A DNA stretch of 64,000 bases from Brenneria goodwinii. GTDB lineage: Bacteria > Pseudomonadota > Gammaproteobacteria > Enterobacterales > Enterobacteriaceae. Below, piece by piece: positions 21,701 to 30,369 of the stretch (its first letter is position 1; the number at the start of each line of letters is the position of its first letter). The stretch is taken from positions 4,960,001 through 5,024,000 of the forward strand of contig NZ_CP014137.1 of assembly GCF_002291445.1 (NCBI RefSeq), read 5' to 3'. Position numbers and translations under genes: made by a program. The notes below the pieces were generated by a model. That model worked only from the letters and a program-made list of their open reading frames with translations, did not search any database and had not been told where the DNA came from.

Positions 21701-22505
21701 CGCCATCGCGCAAGGCGTCCGCCAGGCGTCGCAGCACAACCGCAGCCACGCCATTGCCGCTATACGTGCCCTGCGCCTGAGCATCGAACGGTCGGCAATG
21801 CCCGTCCGGTGAGAAGATCATGCCTTGCTGGTACAGATAGCCGCTCGCCTGTGGGAAGGACACGGCCACCCCACCGGCTATCGCCATGTCGCACTCTCCG
21901 GAGCGCAGGCTTTCGCAGGCCATGTGGGTGGCCACCAGCGAACTTGAACATGCTGTCTGCACGGTCATGGCCGGGCCACGCAGATCCAGCTTGTAGGCCA
22001 CCCGCGTCGCCACATAGTCCTTGTCGTTGCCCATCAGCGACTGCAAGCGGCGCACATGCGCCACTTCGGCAAGGTTGATCGCCTCGCGGCCTGGATAGGT
22101 ACTGATCCGCCCCGCACTGAACACCCCGGTCTTGTGCGGCACGGCCCTGGGCGCATAGCCCGCATGCTCCAGCGCATGCCAGGCGATTTGCAGGAACAGG
22201 CGCTGCTGCGGATCGATCAGCTCAGCCTCCTGACGCGAATAGCCGAACAGCTCCGCATCGAAGGCATCGGCATCGGCCACCACCGTTCCCCTGTGGACGT
22301 AGGCTGGATCGTCGATGACGGTGGCGGGAATGCCGGCATCCAGCAACTCCTGGCGGGAAAATGGCCGGCAGCACTCCCGCCCGGCCACCAGGTTGGCCCA
22401 GTAGGCTTCGCTGTCCTCGGCTTCGGGAAAGCGGCTGGCATGGCCGATCACCGCGATCGGCTCGCAGTCCGGGTAGTAACGACTCAATAATTCTTCAATA
22501 TTCAC
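12777..22505 (-). CDS. irp1: Yersiniabactin-type PKS/NRPS (HMWP1/Irp1-like)
   Basis: A 3242-residue polyketide/nonribosomal hybrid. Domains in order, with approximate residues: ketosynthase (TACSSS near 183, EAHGTATPLGD, NMGHLD); acyltransferase (GHSVGEF near 633); C-methyltransferase (LEVGGGTGG near 1093); ketoreductase (VTGGLGGLG near 1585); acyl carrier (GLDSLL near 1892); cyclisation domain (starting near 1970, DLLLFDVQS active motif); second methyltransferase (MEVGAGTGA near 2655); peptidyl carrier (GGDSLI near 2932); thioesterase (GWSYGA near 3057). This matches Irp1 of Yersinia, which adds the malonyl linker and last thiazoline and releases the product. Translation starts at GTG (22505), overlapping the irp2 TGA and preceded by GGGAG. 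The ketoreductase core reads SSAAAALGSAGQAAHALASAYLD, with His and Ser where Tyr and Asn are usual. It acts in the cytoplasm with Irp2 and YbtU. Confidence 0.95.
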   Translation of the reverse strand: MNIEELLSRYYPDCEPIAVIGHASRFPEAEDSEAYWANLVAGRECCRPFSRQELLDAGIPATVIDDPAYVHRGTVVADADAFDAELFGYSRQEAELIDPQQRLFLQIAWHALEHAGYAPRAVPHKTGVFSAGRISTYPGREAINLAEVAHVRRLQSLMGNDKDYVATRVAYKLDLRGPAMTVQTACSSSLVATHMACESLRSGECDMAIAGGVAVSFPQASGYLYQQGMIFSPDGHCRPFDAQAQGTYSGNGVAAVVLRRLADALRDGDPVAAVVLGSATNNDGSQKVGYTAPSVAGQREVIADAWSLAGVQSRQIGMIEAHGTATPLGDSIELQALHTLFHSPDQGPACALGSVKSNMGHLDTAAGIASFLKAVLAVERGTIPPNVNFSQANPALRLEDGPFHVPTDAQQWETPMRVAGVSSFGIGGTNCHMVVASLPQALQRQAGAEEANTAPTENVLLLSANSEGALRRLAGAYAQALQVLPAADVAYTALHGRLLDLPRRLAVPVCDETVDALAAFADGEGDILIQSGHDASGKRVWLFTGQGSQWPGMAQTGCAHSPAFAQCLERCLAVFDTAGDRGFRAALHKALMEPEHVLFQRMEYAQPAIVAFELAMAAYWQSLGLTPDMVLGHSVGEFAAAVVAGHYPHEQVMPLVRLRGALMDRCIGGAMLSVFTGETEAMPVALRLGLDLAAYNGERHLVFSGERGTVARMATELETMGIRSNPLAVTGAAHSRMLDPILDEFQQATARLRARDGALPFISGLTGERVDAEQLNTQDFWRRHMRSPVRFIQCLRKAIDNGASLFLEVGPDAPLAGIGQRELGDAARWIASAKRHQLADSQLRHALMQLFAAGTDLPWSSLLSGSGRKCHAPLYPFERQRYWRETPAAVVDRLAPMAANLPTARSVVVREARELDLPRLQALYTCVTKLHAIYVDRLVRRCVGDRIDHGATALDILRDGRLLPRHRQLLVRLLKACVEDGYLQVTDGGYATRNPAPHDEQDDLLAELQGYCEGLDVIAETVQRAGDSLYAMMSGELEPVAVIFPEGASSGVEVLYQDFSFGRYFNQIAAGVVTDLVRDRNNRGAPQPVFRVLEVGGGTGGTTAWVLPVLSSQPNVRYVFTDISPIFTRRAEQKFANYDFIEYREFDLQKSAGLQGFAAGGYDLIVAANVIHATQHVGETLANLRPLLKPGGKLLMREITRPMRLFDFVFGPLVLPLHDEEARGGELFLTTSHWRRQCLAAGFAQTEWLPEEGTATSDMSEHIVLATAPGAGITDTATVRLGHGPLGQTLTNEGGYLADWSDCAGLDAEWQARVEEACAEMARRHGGRRSISLPDVPAHAPDWLNLVRLQWKSKPLGPVWVELHACDPEGVWRRLSTSPSALDSDLPELAAVPETHYDWSWERIGTAPAQSKTASGRFCLYGDATEELTTALASADMHLDPDARDALVILDPAASLETVAGILLDAVVKADRGRIVVVTRAAWAVTQKDAVNSVHHALWGLARATAAEFAAQRTGRAIAVVDLAADADWRDLAAGLQAVSEEPHWVAVRSGQVWAPRLAPQQYATPALTAHSLPGDGWYVVTGGLGGLGRLSARWLASRGARRIALLVRHEHPDAAEFAAGLQRRYGCTVRSIVCDVADPTALGAVLDELQGDVGIVGVIHAAGVLDDSPIAALDNQRLAPVLAAKAHAARQIHERLVEAGRQSFLLLYSSAAAALGSAGQAAHALASAYLDGLAYAEAAKGDENRVMVVSLAWGAWGETGRAADAGLQERLAEDGMGLLSDAEGLWHLEQALSRAAPYRLAMRVRPERLDDARSQLLGLRQLEFPQSAAAMTPGDTPAAAAPQHTPAADLPPAKLADAGIVAQWLAGQIATQLRLDEPGRLSPRRDLVQLGLDSLLFLELSSTIQRRLGVRIDAEQAYRDLTIDGLSRLIAGQALQTPEAAPPSVVLQHDAQGRFQPFPLTPIQHAYWMGRTSLIDFGGVACHVLFEWDLRHDRFDLIRLEQAWNTLVRRHDMLRMVIDEDGRQRILAKVPDYRIERRDLSRLSSAEREQVLDETRSELSYRVLPAERWPLFELIASELDGERYRLHMNLDLLLFDVQSFKVMMDDLAVVYRGESLEPLQITFRDYVLDEQARRQEPAWLKSWCYWQALLTDLPPAPRLPLSGRQQAGGQPHFTTYQAVLDRQNWERLKREWQSWGVTPSAALMTLFAWTLERWARWPAFTLNLTFFNRRPVHPQMPRLIGDFTSVLLVDFNLGDSSVSLRQSIEQTQQRLRQHLAHSQVNGVELLREVGRIRGQSRQPLMPVVFTSMLGMTLDGLAIDQAMTSLLGDPVHVFTQTPQVWLDHQVMEIDGELVFSWYCMDEVLADGAAQTMFEDFGDVLKTMAMHPSLMEQPGLWKQPEAQRDPQRFKRRGWPAAIAGMTIDLRELEDAVRQQGGVLLADARGDARTGGLQVKVVAAEHAYDPAGLPSLFPDEPAALVGLDTAEQARFDAVWNALETRALHGIAMTLLGHGLFARPGQTAGLDEIYQRLKVMPQFERIVRQWLRALSNAGWLTQDGQIFVCQRSLEQMPAAPAVPSPPWGDVLTAYLDRSIERHAELLQGTCSALELFFVDDYAITRALYAENPAAQCVARNVERVVRTLARHAGTDGNLRVMEVGAGTGATTGAVLEALGEQLRSYHFTDVSTFFLDEARKRFAARDDMAYGLFDINRTVDYPMHPAEGYDLVVAAQVMHDASHIVRSLRRIGSLMKPGARLLLIETTHRDSLLQMASVGFIEGLGNYQDQRVIDDRAMLDLPRWREALLEAGFSLELAWPEPEVSPIHQHVIVARLARAAHLDRAALENALARHFGEMPLAVAVQQSEPLDLFMADEAGAGRVPDEPAAAAAQASEDAATTMGADSAEPPSDALLNSVAQVWQSFLGKPVQPGSDFFQSGGDSLIATRIIAQINRIGIAGASLQALFAYPTLAGFCATLKETRSKEIMKNVLVPLTQGTSGERLFVFHASDGGVASYLTFAQTLAGQVWGLQAPEQIAVNSLLELAQNYLRAMKPQLGDEPYTLIGWSYGATVAAEVARILQDRGKAVRLVLIDPVYGADFAVEDLSALMRLLATEHKIVLPVDWDERDEAARIETFAASAVAAGVIEQSLPTDEARQWLMRIYQLLDLLSRHRIGPCIPAPILWIEADRHPEHWTPAACEWAEWEAQAQSHVVSATHWQLMEDAGIAAHIASLAGQWLAQTSSQEQNL

Positions 22506-25500
22506 AATGTGCTCCCACGTCGGCGTTGCGCCCGTGTCTTGCGTTGCGCCAGCAGTTCGCGGCGCTCCTCGTTGATGCTGGCGGCGTTATCCGCCTCGCC
22601 CGACGCGTCGTGCAGGTGCGTCGCCAGGGCCAGCGGCGTGGCATGGGCGAACAGGTCCGTCACCAGTAGGCCGCTATGGCCGGTCTGCGTCAGGTGTACA
22701 TGCAACTGAACCAACTTCAGGGATGTGGCTCCTGCATCGAAGAAGGATTGGCGCGGCTGGATCGGCCGTCCGACCACCCGTTCGAAATGGCGGCACAACG
22801 CCTGCACCAGCACGTCATCGGTACGCAGTGCCGCCGCTTTCGGTTGAACGGTTGTGGGCGGCATGGCGGTCGTCGCATCGTCGGCTTGCGGCGGCGATCG
22901 GCGCACGCCCTCCAGCCGCGGCACCAATGCATCCAGCGGCATGCTCCAGGCTGCGTCATCGGCCGCCAGCCGCCGAAGCAGGGCCACATAGCGGTCGAAC
23001 ATGGTCTGAATCTGCTGCCGTTCGAACAACGCCTGCACGTAGTCCCAGTTGAAACGCAACTCGCCCTCCGACTCATACACCTGGTGGTCGAGCCAGATTT
23101 GCGGCGTCTGCGACAGCCCCCAGAGCGGCTTCATGCAAGAAGAATGGGCCAGAAAACGCTCCTGCTCTAAGCCCAGCGCGCTGGTGAAAACCACCGGCAT
23201 GACCGCCGACGCCTGCCCGGCGCGCCGGGCTAGTTGCCGCATCACCTGGATGGCCGACACGTCTCGATGCAGCAGATCCTGGCGCAGGCGTTGCTGCAAT
23301 TGTCTGGCACTGCGGCGCCAGTCGCCAGCCGGTTGCCAAGCCAGCAACAGCAAGGTTGTAAAGTCCCCCAATACCTGTTCGATTTGGGGATGCAGGGGTT
23401 GGCGATCGAATAGCGTCAGGTTCAGGCACAGATCGTCGCGCTCCGCCCAAGCCGACAACGTGGCGGCGTAGGCGGACAGCAGCAACGCCGAAGGCGTTAG
23501 TCCCTCCGAGCGGGCGCGCGCCTTGAGCGCCCCCCACAGCGGTGCGGAAAGCTGAGCCGACAGCCGAGCGAAATGCGGCACGCCGACTTCGGCCGGATAG
23601 CAGCGCAGCGGCAGGCGAGGCGCCGGCGGCAGGTTGTCCAGGCGCCGTGCCCAATACGCCTGCGACACTGCGTTGACCTCGCGCAGATGCAGATGCTCCA
23701 GGTAGTCGCGAAAGCCAATTTCCAGTTCGGGTAAGTCCTGCTCCGGGTTACTGTAGAGCTGTTCCAGCTCCGCCAGCAGGATCTGCATGCTGAGCCCATC
23801 AAGCATCAGGTTGTCCAGGCACACGAACAGACGCGCCTCGGCGCCTTTGGTCACGTGCGCTTCCTGAATGTCGAACACTGGCCAGCTCGACGGATCCAGT
23901 ACCTGCCGGGCCAGCCGTTCGCGCAGGGCCACGGCCTGCTCGCCGTTCAGATCGGGAACCTGATGGCGCCTCAGCGTGAATTGCGGCGCCTCCGGCAGCA
24001 CCTGCTGCATGCCGTTGCGCACCACCGTCCGCAACGTGTCGTGTCGCTGGACCAGTCGGTTCATCGCCCGCTCGAAGCGTGGCACATCCAGATCGGCGAC
24101 CTCGAACTCAACAAAGAAATGCGAGCCGACCCCGCACAGCGCGAAGCCCGGCTGGCGGCCGACTAGGTAGGCCTGCTGGACGTCGGTGAGTGGAAAAGGC
24201 GCATATCGGGCGGCCGGATCGCGGCGCAGGCGGAATCCGCCTTGGGCATCGCTGCGGCGCACGGTTGCGGCAAACGCCGCCAGCACCGGAAAATCGAACA
24301 GATCACCCAGTCCGGCGCAATAGCCGCGTCGGCTCAATTCGCCGATCAGACGCGTTGCCAGCAGGCTGTCGCCGCCCATCCGGAAGAAATGGCTGTCCCG
24401 GTAAACGGTGTCCGTCTTCAGCAGATCGCGCCACAGCGCCGCCACGGTCCGTTCCGTATCGCTCTGTGGCAACTGGCGCTCAGCCTTCACGTCCGGCTGG
24501 CATCGGCTACAGCGCTGCGCCAGAGCGCGATGGTCCACCTTGCCATTAGCGGTCAGCGGTAAGGCATCCAGGAAGAACAGCCGTTGCGGCACCATGTAGC
24601 CCGGCAGTAGATTGCGCAAAGCAGCGGACAGCTTGCCTCTGTCGGGCCGCAGTACCTCGCGCGGCGCGCGCAGAACCAGCCATTGCACATTGCCTGTCAG
24701 ACCACTGGCCTTGCCGTGTATGCCTTGCCGGCCCAGTAGCGTCTGCCACCCGTGCGTATCGTGCAGTCGCCGGGCCAGGCCGCCAGCGTTCCCATCGGCC
24801 AGCAGTTCGGCGGAGATCAGCGCCAGGCTGGAAGCCTCGCGCAGCTCATGAACGCATACCAGAGCCGAAGGCGCGGCCAACGCCAGCGCCGCCTGTACGC
24901 CGGCATCGCCCAACCGGTGTAAAGCATTGTTAACCCAGACCAGATCGGCCTGATGCCGCTCCTCATGCGATACCTCGGCATGCCAGCGCCGTGCGTCGGC
25001 ATGTGCATGGCGCTGCAGGTTTTCCGAGGCGCGCAGCACCATCTCCGGCGATTCGTCCCACGCGGTGTATTCCACGTCCTCAGTATGCAGATGCTGGAGG
25101 AGTTGCGCCGCCGCCAGACCGCTGCGCGTGCCCACTTCATGCAGCCGTACCGGGCGCCCCAGTATTTTTGCCAGCGCCCGTACCGTACCGGCCAGCGCCT
25201 CGATGGCCGTCTGCATACCCGGTGTGCGCAGCAACAACTGTTCCGGCGCCCAGAACGGGTGATTGAGCAGCGTTTGCACGGGCCGCTCGCCACGCAGGAT
25301 CTGGGCGAGGGGCGCATGCTGCGCCGACAGCGCATTGGCTACCTCCCAGAGCGCGTGCCCGCCTGCCGGTTGCCAGGGCTGAGGCATTTCACCTGCCGGC
25401 GCATAGCGATTTTCGGTCCGGCATTGCAAAAAGCCTTCCGCGCACAGATGCTCCAGCCAGCGCGTCAGCAGCCCGGCCCATTGAGGCTGAGCGCCGTACT

Positions 25501-28500
25501 GGTCAAGCACGTCTTGAACCGTGAGCGACGTGCGCAAGTCCACGCCTTGCCGGGTCAGGTTTTCGTACAGAAACCCCGCCACCAGGCGCGCCATGCCGGC
25601 TTCATACTCCGGTTCGGTTTGTCCGGCTGACACGGCATCACGCGGCGCCAGCCGCGCATAATCGACCGGCAACATCGGGTCTTCGGGTAGCGCGCGGAAC
25701 AGCGCCGACCCTTGCGGCACGATGAAAGCCGCCAGCGATTTCTCCCGTTCCCCCACAGCCAGCGCCACCGCGTTCTTGACGCCCTCGACCTTCAGCAGCG
25801 CCGCTTCGATCTCGCCCAGCTCGATGCGATAACCGCCGACCTTGACCTGCTTGTCGCGCCGCCCGAGGAATTCCAGCCGACCATCCGGCCAGTAGCAGCC
25901 CATGTCGCCGGTGCGGTACCAGCGCTCGCCACCCCACGTCACGAACTGCTGCGCGGTGCGATCCGGATCGTTGAAATAGCCCAGCGCCACGCCTTCGCCG
26001 CCGATCCACAGTTCCCCCGGCACCCAGTCCGGGCAGTCGCGGCCCCGCGCATCGGCTACCCGGTACTTCTGCCGGGCCAGCGGGTAGCCATAGGGAATGG
26101 AACGCCAGTCAGCTGGCACGTCATCCACCTCATAGACGTTGGACCAGATGGACGCCTCGGTTGCGCCGCCCATCGCCGCGAAGCGGCCATCCGGGCGGAA
26201 GGTACGGTAGCGCGCAGGCAGGTCCAGGCTGATCCAGTCGCCCGAAAGCATCGCCACCCGTAACCATGCCGGCGCCTTCAGCCCGAAGCCCTCGCTGTAG
26301 GTCAACAACATGTCCAGCAGCGCCGGAACCGTGTTCCAGATCGTCACGCCGTGGCGCTCAATGGCTTCGCACCAGGCAGCCGGATCGCGCCTCTGACCTT
26401 CATCCAGCAGAACTAGCGCGCCGCCCGCCGATAACAGGCCAAAAATGTCATAAACCGACAGGTCGAAATGCAGCGCCGACAATGCCAGTACCCGATCGTT
26501 CGCCGTGACGGCATAGCGGCGGTTCAGCTCCAGGCAGGTATTCAGCGCCCCCCGGTGGGAAATGATCACCCCCTTGGGCGTTCCGGTGGAACCGGAGGTG
26601 TAGATGATGTAGGCCGGTTTCCGGGCATCCACCGCGCGAGGGGCGGGCAAAGGCGCGTGACCAAGAACATCCTGCCAGCATAGGAATGTCATACCGTCCG
26701 CCGAGCCTTCCGCCATATCGTCGCGGGCGCCTTTGCATACCAGCACCAGAACCGTGGCCGCTCCCTGGTAAATTGTCCCCCGACGCTCCCGTGGCTGATC
26801 CGGCGAAACTGGCACATATACCGCGCCTGCATACAAGGCGCCCAGTACCGCGATGATCTGGCCGATTCCTTTCGGCATGCTGATTGCCACGGTATCGCCG
26901 GGTTTTACGCCGTGGGCCGCCAGCGCACCCGCGCAACGCCGGGCCTGTTCGGCCAGTTCTCCATAGGTCAGACGGCGCTCGCCGTGCAGCAGCGCGACGG
27001 CCTCTGGACATTCTTGCGCCTTGCGAAAGAAGCCCTCGTGCAGCAAACCCTCCGGCGCCGGATCGCGGCCCGGCTCCTTAGGTTCGTTGATGTGCGCCCG
27101 CATTATCCGTTGATCTTCCGGCATCAGCTCCGGTACGTCTTCATGCCAGGTCTGCGGCTGCTCAAGCAGACGCCGCACCAGGCCCACATAGGTCTGGAAC
27201 ATGGCATTGAGCAACCCCGGCGGGAACAGCGCTTCGTTGCTGTCCCATTGCAGAAACACCGAACCGGCATGCTCATAGGCCAGATGGTCGATCCAGACTT
27301 GCGGCGTCTGGGAAATGCCCCAGCCCGGCGCGCCCAGCGTGCGTTCCACATCCTGGCCGAACAGCGGACGCCCCAGGTTGCTGGTGAACACCACCGGTGC
27401 GCCATGCGGATAGGCTCCCGGCGTCTTGCGCAACTCGCGCAGCAGCTCCACGCCAGACCAGTGCCGGTGCTCGTAGGCATCGGTGAAGGTCTGCTGGTTG
27501 GCCTGCGCCAGTGCATCGAAGTACGCGCCTTCACCGGCGATGTCCAACAACAGGATATTGGTGAAGTCGGCAATCATGCCGTCCACTGCGGAGTGCAGCG
27601 GCTGGCGATCAAACAGCGTCAGGTTCATCAACAGCCGCGGCTGGCTGCACCAGCGCGCCAGTACCGCGCCAAAGCAGGTGACCAGCGCCATTGTCGGCGT
27701 TACGCCATATTCACCGGCGCAGGCTTTGAAACGCCTCCAATCTTCGGCCTGGATTTCCACCTGCCGGCGTGAGATACGCACCTGTTTGATCTGTTTCGGT
27801 TCGCAGGCCAGCGGCAGTTGCGGCGCTTCGGGCAGGCTGTCCAGCCGCGCTATCCAGAAGCGTTGCGCCTGCTGGCGGGCCGCTTCGTTTGCCTGGGCCG
27901 CCTGGGCCAGGTAGCTGCGGAAATCGTAGTCCACGCTCACCGGCGGTAGCCGCTCGCCGCGCACCAGCGCCGCCAATTCATCAAACACCAGGCTGAAGCT
28001 CGCGGCGTCCAGTACCAGCAGATCGATATCCGCATGCAGCCGGTGGCGGTCATTGGGTAGCAGGGTGAGCTGGAAATCGACGTTTTCGCCTTGTTCCACG
28101 GCCAATACCCGGTGGCCGTGGCGTTTGCGCATGGCCTGCAGGTGCGCCTCGCACTCGGCGGAGGAGGACGCCCGCAGATCATGCAGAGTCAGCCCGCGCC
28201 AGCGAGTGCCGGGCCGGCGCTGCTGGCGGCCATCGTTGAGGAAAGTCACCGTCAGCATCGGATGGCGTTCTATCAACGCGCCGATGGCCTGCTCTAAAGT
28301 ATCGGCATCCAAACCCGCGCCGTCGAATTCCTGGTACAAGTGGCAACCCACGCCGCCCAACGTCTGATGCGGCGCACGACCCACTAGGTAGGCATGCTGT
28401 ACGGGCGTCAGGGCGAACGGTTCGCCATCGGCCATGGTCGGCCACGCGGGGGAGGCGGCTTGCACCAACGTCGGCGTATTCGCCGGTGCGCTATGCGCAC

Positions 28501-28762
28501 CGGCTGGGTGATCCCGCAACAGTTTGCTCCACCCTCTCAGGGTCGGCTGCTGGTACAAATCCCTCAATTTGATCTTGTGGCCGCGTTTGCGCAGGCGATG
28601 CATCCAGGCCATCAGCCGCATAGAGTCCATGCCCAGCTTCAGAAAGCTGGCATCGTCATCCAACTGCTGCGCCGGTATCCCGAGATCGGCAGCGACGCTT
28701 TCGCGCAGCGAGCTATCAACCCCATTCATTTCTTCTTCTCTGGTTCGAACTAAGTCCTTCAT
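22502..28762 (-). CDS. irp2: Yersiniabactin-type NRPS (HMWP2/Irp2-like)
   Basis: About 2086 residues from the preferred start. Domains: aryl carrier (LGMDSMRLM near 46); cyclisation domain 1 (LVGRAPHQTLGGVGCHLYQE near 125, DLLVLDAAS motif); cysteine-type adenylation domain (YTSGSTGTPKG near 720, MGGATEASIWS); methyltransferase-like/epimerisation insert (HEVGTRSG near 1209); peptidyl carrier 1 (MGGDSLLATR near 1461); cyclisation domain 2 (LVGRQPGFALCGVGSHFF near 1534, DNLMLDGLS); peptidyl carrier 2 (DAGATSLKL near 2010). The order and many motifs equal Yersinia Irp2, which builds the salicyl-thiazoline part. I prefer the ATG at 28762 because GAAGGAG precedes it; an ATG at 28816 lacks a clear binding site. 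The gene starts 92 bp after the TolC-like gene. In Yersinia this gene directly follows ybtA; here five has-type genes intervene. Confidence 0.95.
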   Translation of the reverse strand: MKDLVRTREEEMNGVDSSLRESVAADLGIPAQQLDDDASFLKLGMDSMRLMAWMHRLRKRGHKIKLRDLYQQPTLRGWSKLLRDHPAGAHSAPANTPTLVQAASPAWPTMADGEPFALTPVQHAYLVGRAPHQTLGGVGCHLYQEFDGAGLDADTLEQAIGALIERHPMLTVTFLNDGRQQRRPGTRWRGLTLHDLRASSSAECEAHLQAMRKRHGHRVLAVEQGENVDFQLTLLPNDRHRLHADIDLLVLDAASFSLVFDELAALVRGERLPPVSVDYDFRSYLAQAAQANEAARQQAQRFWIARLDSLPEAPQLPLACEPKQIKQVRISRRQVEIQAEDWRRFKACAGEYGVTPTMALVTCFGAVLARWCSQPRLLMNLTLFDRQPLHSAVDGMIADFTNILLLDIAGEGAYFDALAQANQQTFTDAYEHRHWSGVELLRELRKTPGAYPHGAPVVFTSNLGRPLFGQDVERTLGAPGWGISQTPQVWIDHLAYEHAGSVFLQWDSNEALFPPGLLNAMFQTYVGLVRRLLEQPQTWHEDVPELMPEDQRIMRAHINEPKEPGRDPAPEGLLHEGFFRKAQECPEAVALLHGERRLTYGELAEQARRCAGALAAHGVKPGDTVAISMPKGIGQIIAVLGALYAGAVYVPVSPDQPRERRGTIYQGAATVLVLVCKGARDDMAEGSADGMTFLCWQDVLGHAPLPAPRAVDARKPAYIIYTSGSTGTPKGVIISHRGALNTCLELNRRYAVTANDRVLALSALHFDLSVYDIFGLLSAGGALVLLDEGQRRDPAAWCEAIERHGVTIWNTVPALLDMLLTYSEGFGLKAPAWLRVAMLSGDWISLDLPARYRTFRPDGRFAAMGGATEASIWSNVYEVDDVPADWRSIPYGYPLARQKYRVADARGRDCPDWVPGELWIGGEGVALGYFNDPDRTAQQFVTWGGERWYRTGDMGCYWPDGRLEFLGRRDKQVKVGGYRIELGEIEAALLKVEGVKNAVALAVGEREKSLAAFIVPQGSALFRALPEDPMLPVDYARLAPRDAVSAGQTEPEYEAGMARLVAGFLYENLTRQGVDLRTSLTVQDVLDQYGAQPQWAGLLTRWLEHLCAEGFLQCRTENRYAPAGEMPQPWQPAGGHALWEVANALSAQHAPLAQILRGERPVQTLLNHPFWAPEQLLLRTPGMQTAIEALAGTVRALAKILGRPVRLHEVGTRSGLAAAQLLQHLHTEDVEYTAWDESPEMVLRASENLQRHAHADARRWHAEVSHEERHQADLVWVNNALHRLGDAGVQAALALAAPSALVCVHELREASSLALISAELLADGNAGGLARRLHDTHGWQTLLGRQGIHGKASGLTGNVQWLVLRAPREVLRPDRGKLSAALRNLLPGYMVPQRLFFLDALPLTANGKVDHRALAQRCSRCQPDVKAERQLPQSDTERTVAALWRDLLKTDTVYRDSHFFRMGGDSLLATRLIGELSRRGYCAGLGDLFDFPVLAAFAATVRRSDAQGGFRLRRDPAARYAPFPLTDVQQAYLVGRQPGFALCGVGSHFFVEFEVADLDVPRFERAMNRLVQRHDTLRTVVRNGMQQVLPEAPQFTLRRHQVPDLNGEQAVALRERLARQVLDPSSWPVFDIQEAHVTKGAEARLFVCLDNLMLDGLSMQILLAELEQLYSNPEQDLPELEIGFRDYLEHLHLREVNAVSQAYWARRLDNLPPAPRLPLRCYPAEVGVPHFARLSAQLSAPLWGALKARARSEGLTPSALLLSAYAATLSAWAERDDLCLNLTLFDRQPLHPQIEQVLGDFTTLLLLAWQPAGDWRRSARQLQQRLRQDLLHRDVSAIQVMRQLARRAGQASAVMPVVFTSALGLEQERFLAHSSCMKPLWGLSQTPQIWLDHQVYESEGELRFNWDYVQALFERQQIQTMFDRYVALLRRLAADDAAWSMPLDALVPRLEGVRRSPPQADDATTAMPPTTVQPKAAALRTDDVLVQALCRHFERVVGRPIQPRQSFFDAGATSLKLVQLHVHLTQTGHSGLLVTDLFAHATPLALATHLHDASGEADNAASINEERRELLAQRKTRAQRRRGSTL

Positions 28763-28854
28763 CAGAACCGGCTCCTTCGATCTATCTATTGGCAAAAAAG
28801 CGGTGTCGCCGCGCATCTATCCCGAAAAAGAGGTAATGACGCGCCGGAACACCT

Positions 28855-30369
28855 CTAAAAAGGTGCCTGTGCAACCAACTGCCGATTCAACAACAGCACG
28901 TCGTCTTCAGAAAACCGGCCGGCGTAGAATTGCAGCTTCGCGTAGGCCTGAAACCACTCCACATAGGTTTGCAACAGCGCCTGCCGCGCCTGGTAAACCT
29001 GGCGCTCGGCGTGCAGCGCATCGGTGTTGGTGCGTTCGCCGCCGGCCACGCTTTTGCGCATGGCATCGACCAGGGCGTCGCCGTCAGCTACGTTTTGGCG
29101 CAGCGTTCGCACGCGGCCGGCGCTGGTGGCGAACACGCGGTAATGTTGTTCCAGCGTGGCGGCGGTGGAGGCGTTGATTCGTTCCAATTCGTAGCGCACC
29201 TGATCACGCCGGTTGATGGCTTGGCGCGTGGCGTAATAGCTGGATCCGCCGCTGAACAGCGGAATCGACACCTGCACGCCGATGGTGTTGGTTTTGTAGT
29301 CGCGGCCCCGGTTGTTGACGGTGTCCGACACGATCCGCTCATGGGCGGCGTAGAGCGAGACACGAGGCATGAACTGGCCTTTCTCTCGCTCGATGGTCTG
29401 ATCGTTGTAGCGCACCGCCAGACGTGCCGCCTGTACCTCCGGGTTCTCCAGCAGGGCGTCCTGCTGCAAGGCGGTCAGAGCATTCTCCGGAATTGACGGC
29501 AGAACGGATTCCAGGTCGATGGCCAACAGCTCGTGCGCCAGCACCGGCCCGCCAAGAAGCGCCGATAGCTCGCCTAGCCTGTCGGCCTGGGCATTCTCGT
29601 ACCCCACCAGCTCCGACTGGGTGGCGCCCATCTGCGCGCGCGCCTCCAGGATGTCGATTCGGGTGCCTTCGCCCTGAGCCATCATTCGTTCGTTGTCGCG
29701 CAGCATGTCCTGGTACACACGCAACTGGCGGCGGGCTAGAACCACGGCGTCGCGTGCCAGTAGCGCGTTCAGGTAGGCGTCGATCAGGGCCACCGCTTCT
29801 TGCTGGAATTGCAGCCGATACTGGACCTCGGCATATTCCGCCTGGGTTTTTCCCATGCGGTAGGTGCTGATGGCCGAATAGTCGAACAGCGTCTGCTCGA
29901 TAGTCAGACCGGCGCGGCGGCCGTAGAAATTGTCTTTGACGCTCTGCGGCCCGGATGCCGTAGTGTCGTAATACTCGGTCTGGCTGGTGCGGTTGCGCAG
30001 GTAGTTGATCGAGGCCTGCGGCAGCAGCGCGGCGCGGGCGATGTTGCCTGCATCCCGGCCGGCATCGCGGGCGGCGCGCGCGGCATGCATTTGCGGGTCG
30101 TTGAGCAGCATGCGTTCGTAGGCCCGAACTAGGTCGAGCGCCTGCGTCTGCCGCCGCGTATTCAGTTTGTGCGATGGCGGTGCCTGCAAATCCGGCAGCG
30201 GCTGCGCCCAGACCGTCGGCGTACCCTGCGTCAACCACAGTATCGCCGCCACGGAGATCGAAACAGGAGGCGGTGTTTTGCCAAGTCTGCGTAACCCCGG
30301 CCACAAACGCAGTTGCAGGAACGCGCTGTCCGGCTCAAACTTTCCCACTGCTTTGTTGCGCTGTCTCAT
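28855..30369 (-). CDS. hasF: TolC-family outer membrane channel of type I secretion (HasF/PrtF-like)
   Basis: A 504-residue outer-membrane efflux protein. Its basic, hydrophobic N-terminus (cut probably after VWAQP near residue 57) is followed by two internally repeated helical halves typical of TolC, including TIEQTLFDYSA near residue 152 and VSIPLFSGGSSYYATRQA near 370. Its ATG abuts the hasE TGA directly. With HasD and HasE it makes a complete ABC exporter, presumably for the HasA-like protein. Many has loci rely on an unlinked TolC, so its presence here makes the locus self-contained. The N-terminal extension before the signal core is long; a later start is possible, but I saw none clearly better. 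Confidence 0.88.
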   Translation of the reverse strand: MRQRNKAVGKFEPDSAFLQLRLWPGLRRLGKTPPPVSISVAAILWLTQGTPTVWAQPLPDLQAPPSHKLNTRRQTQALDLVRAYERMLLNDPQMHAARAARDAGRDAGNIARAALLPQASINYLRNRTSQTEYYDTTASGPQSVKDNFYGRRAGLTIEQTLFDYSAISTYRMGKTQAEYAEVQYRLQFQQEAVALIDAYLNALLARDAVVLARRQLRVYQDMLRDNERMMAQGEGTRIDILEARAQMGATQSELVGYENAQADRLGELSALLGGPVLAHELLAIDLESVLPSIPENALTALQQDALLENPEVQAARLAVRYNDQTIEREKGQFMPRVSLYAAHERIVSDTVNNRGRDYKTNTIGVQVSIPLFSGGSSYYATRQAINRRDQVRYELERINASTAATLEQHYRVFATSAGRVRTLRQNVADGDALVDAMRKSVAGGERTNTDALHAERQVYQARQALLQTYVEWFQAYAKLQFYAGRFSEDDVLLLNRQLVAQAPF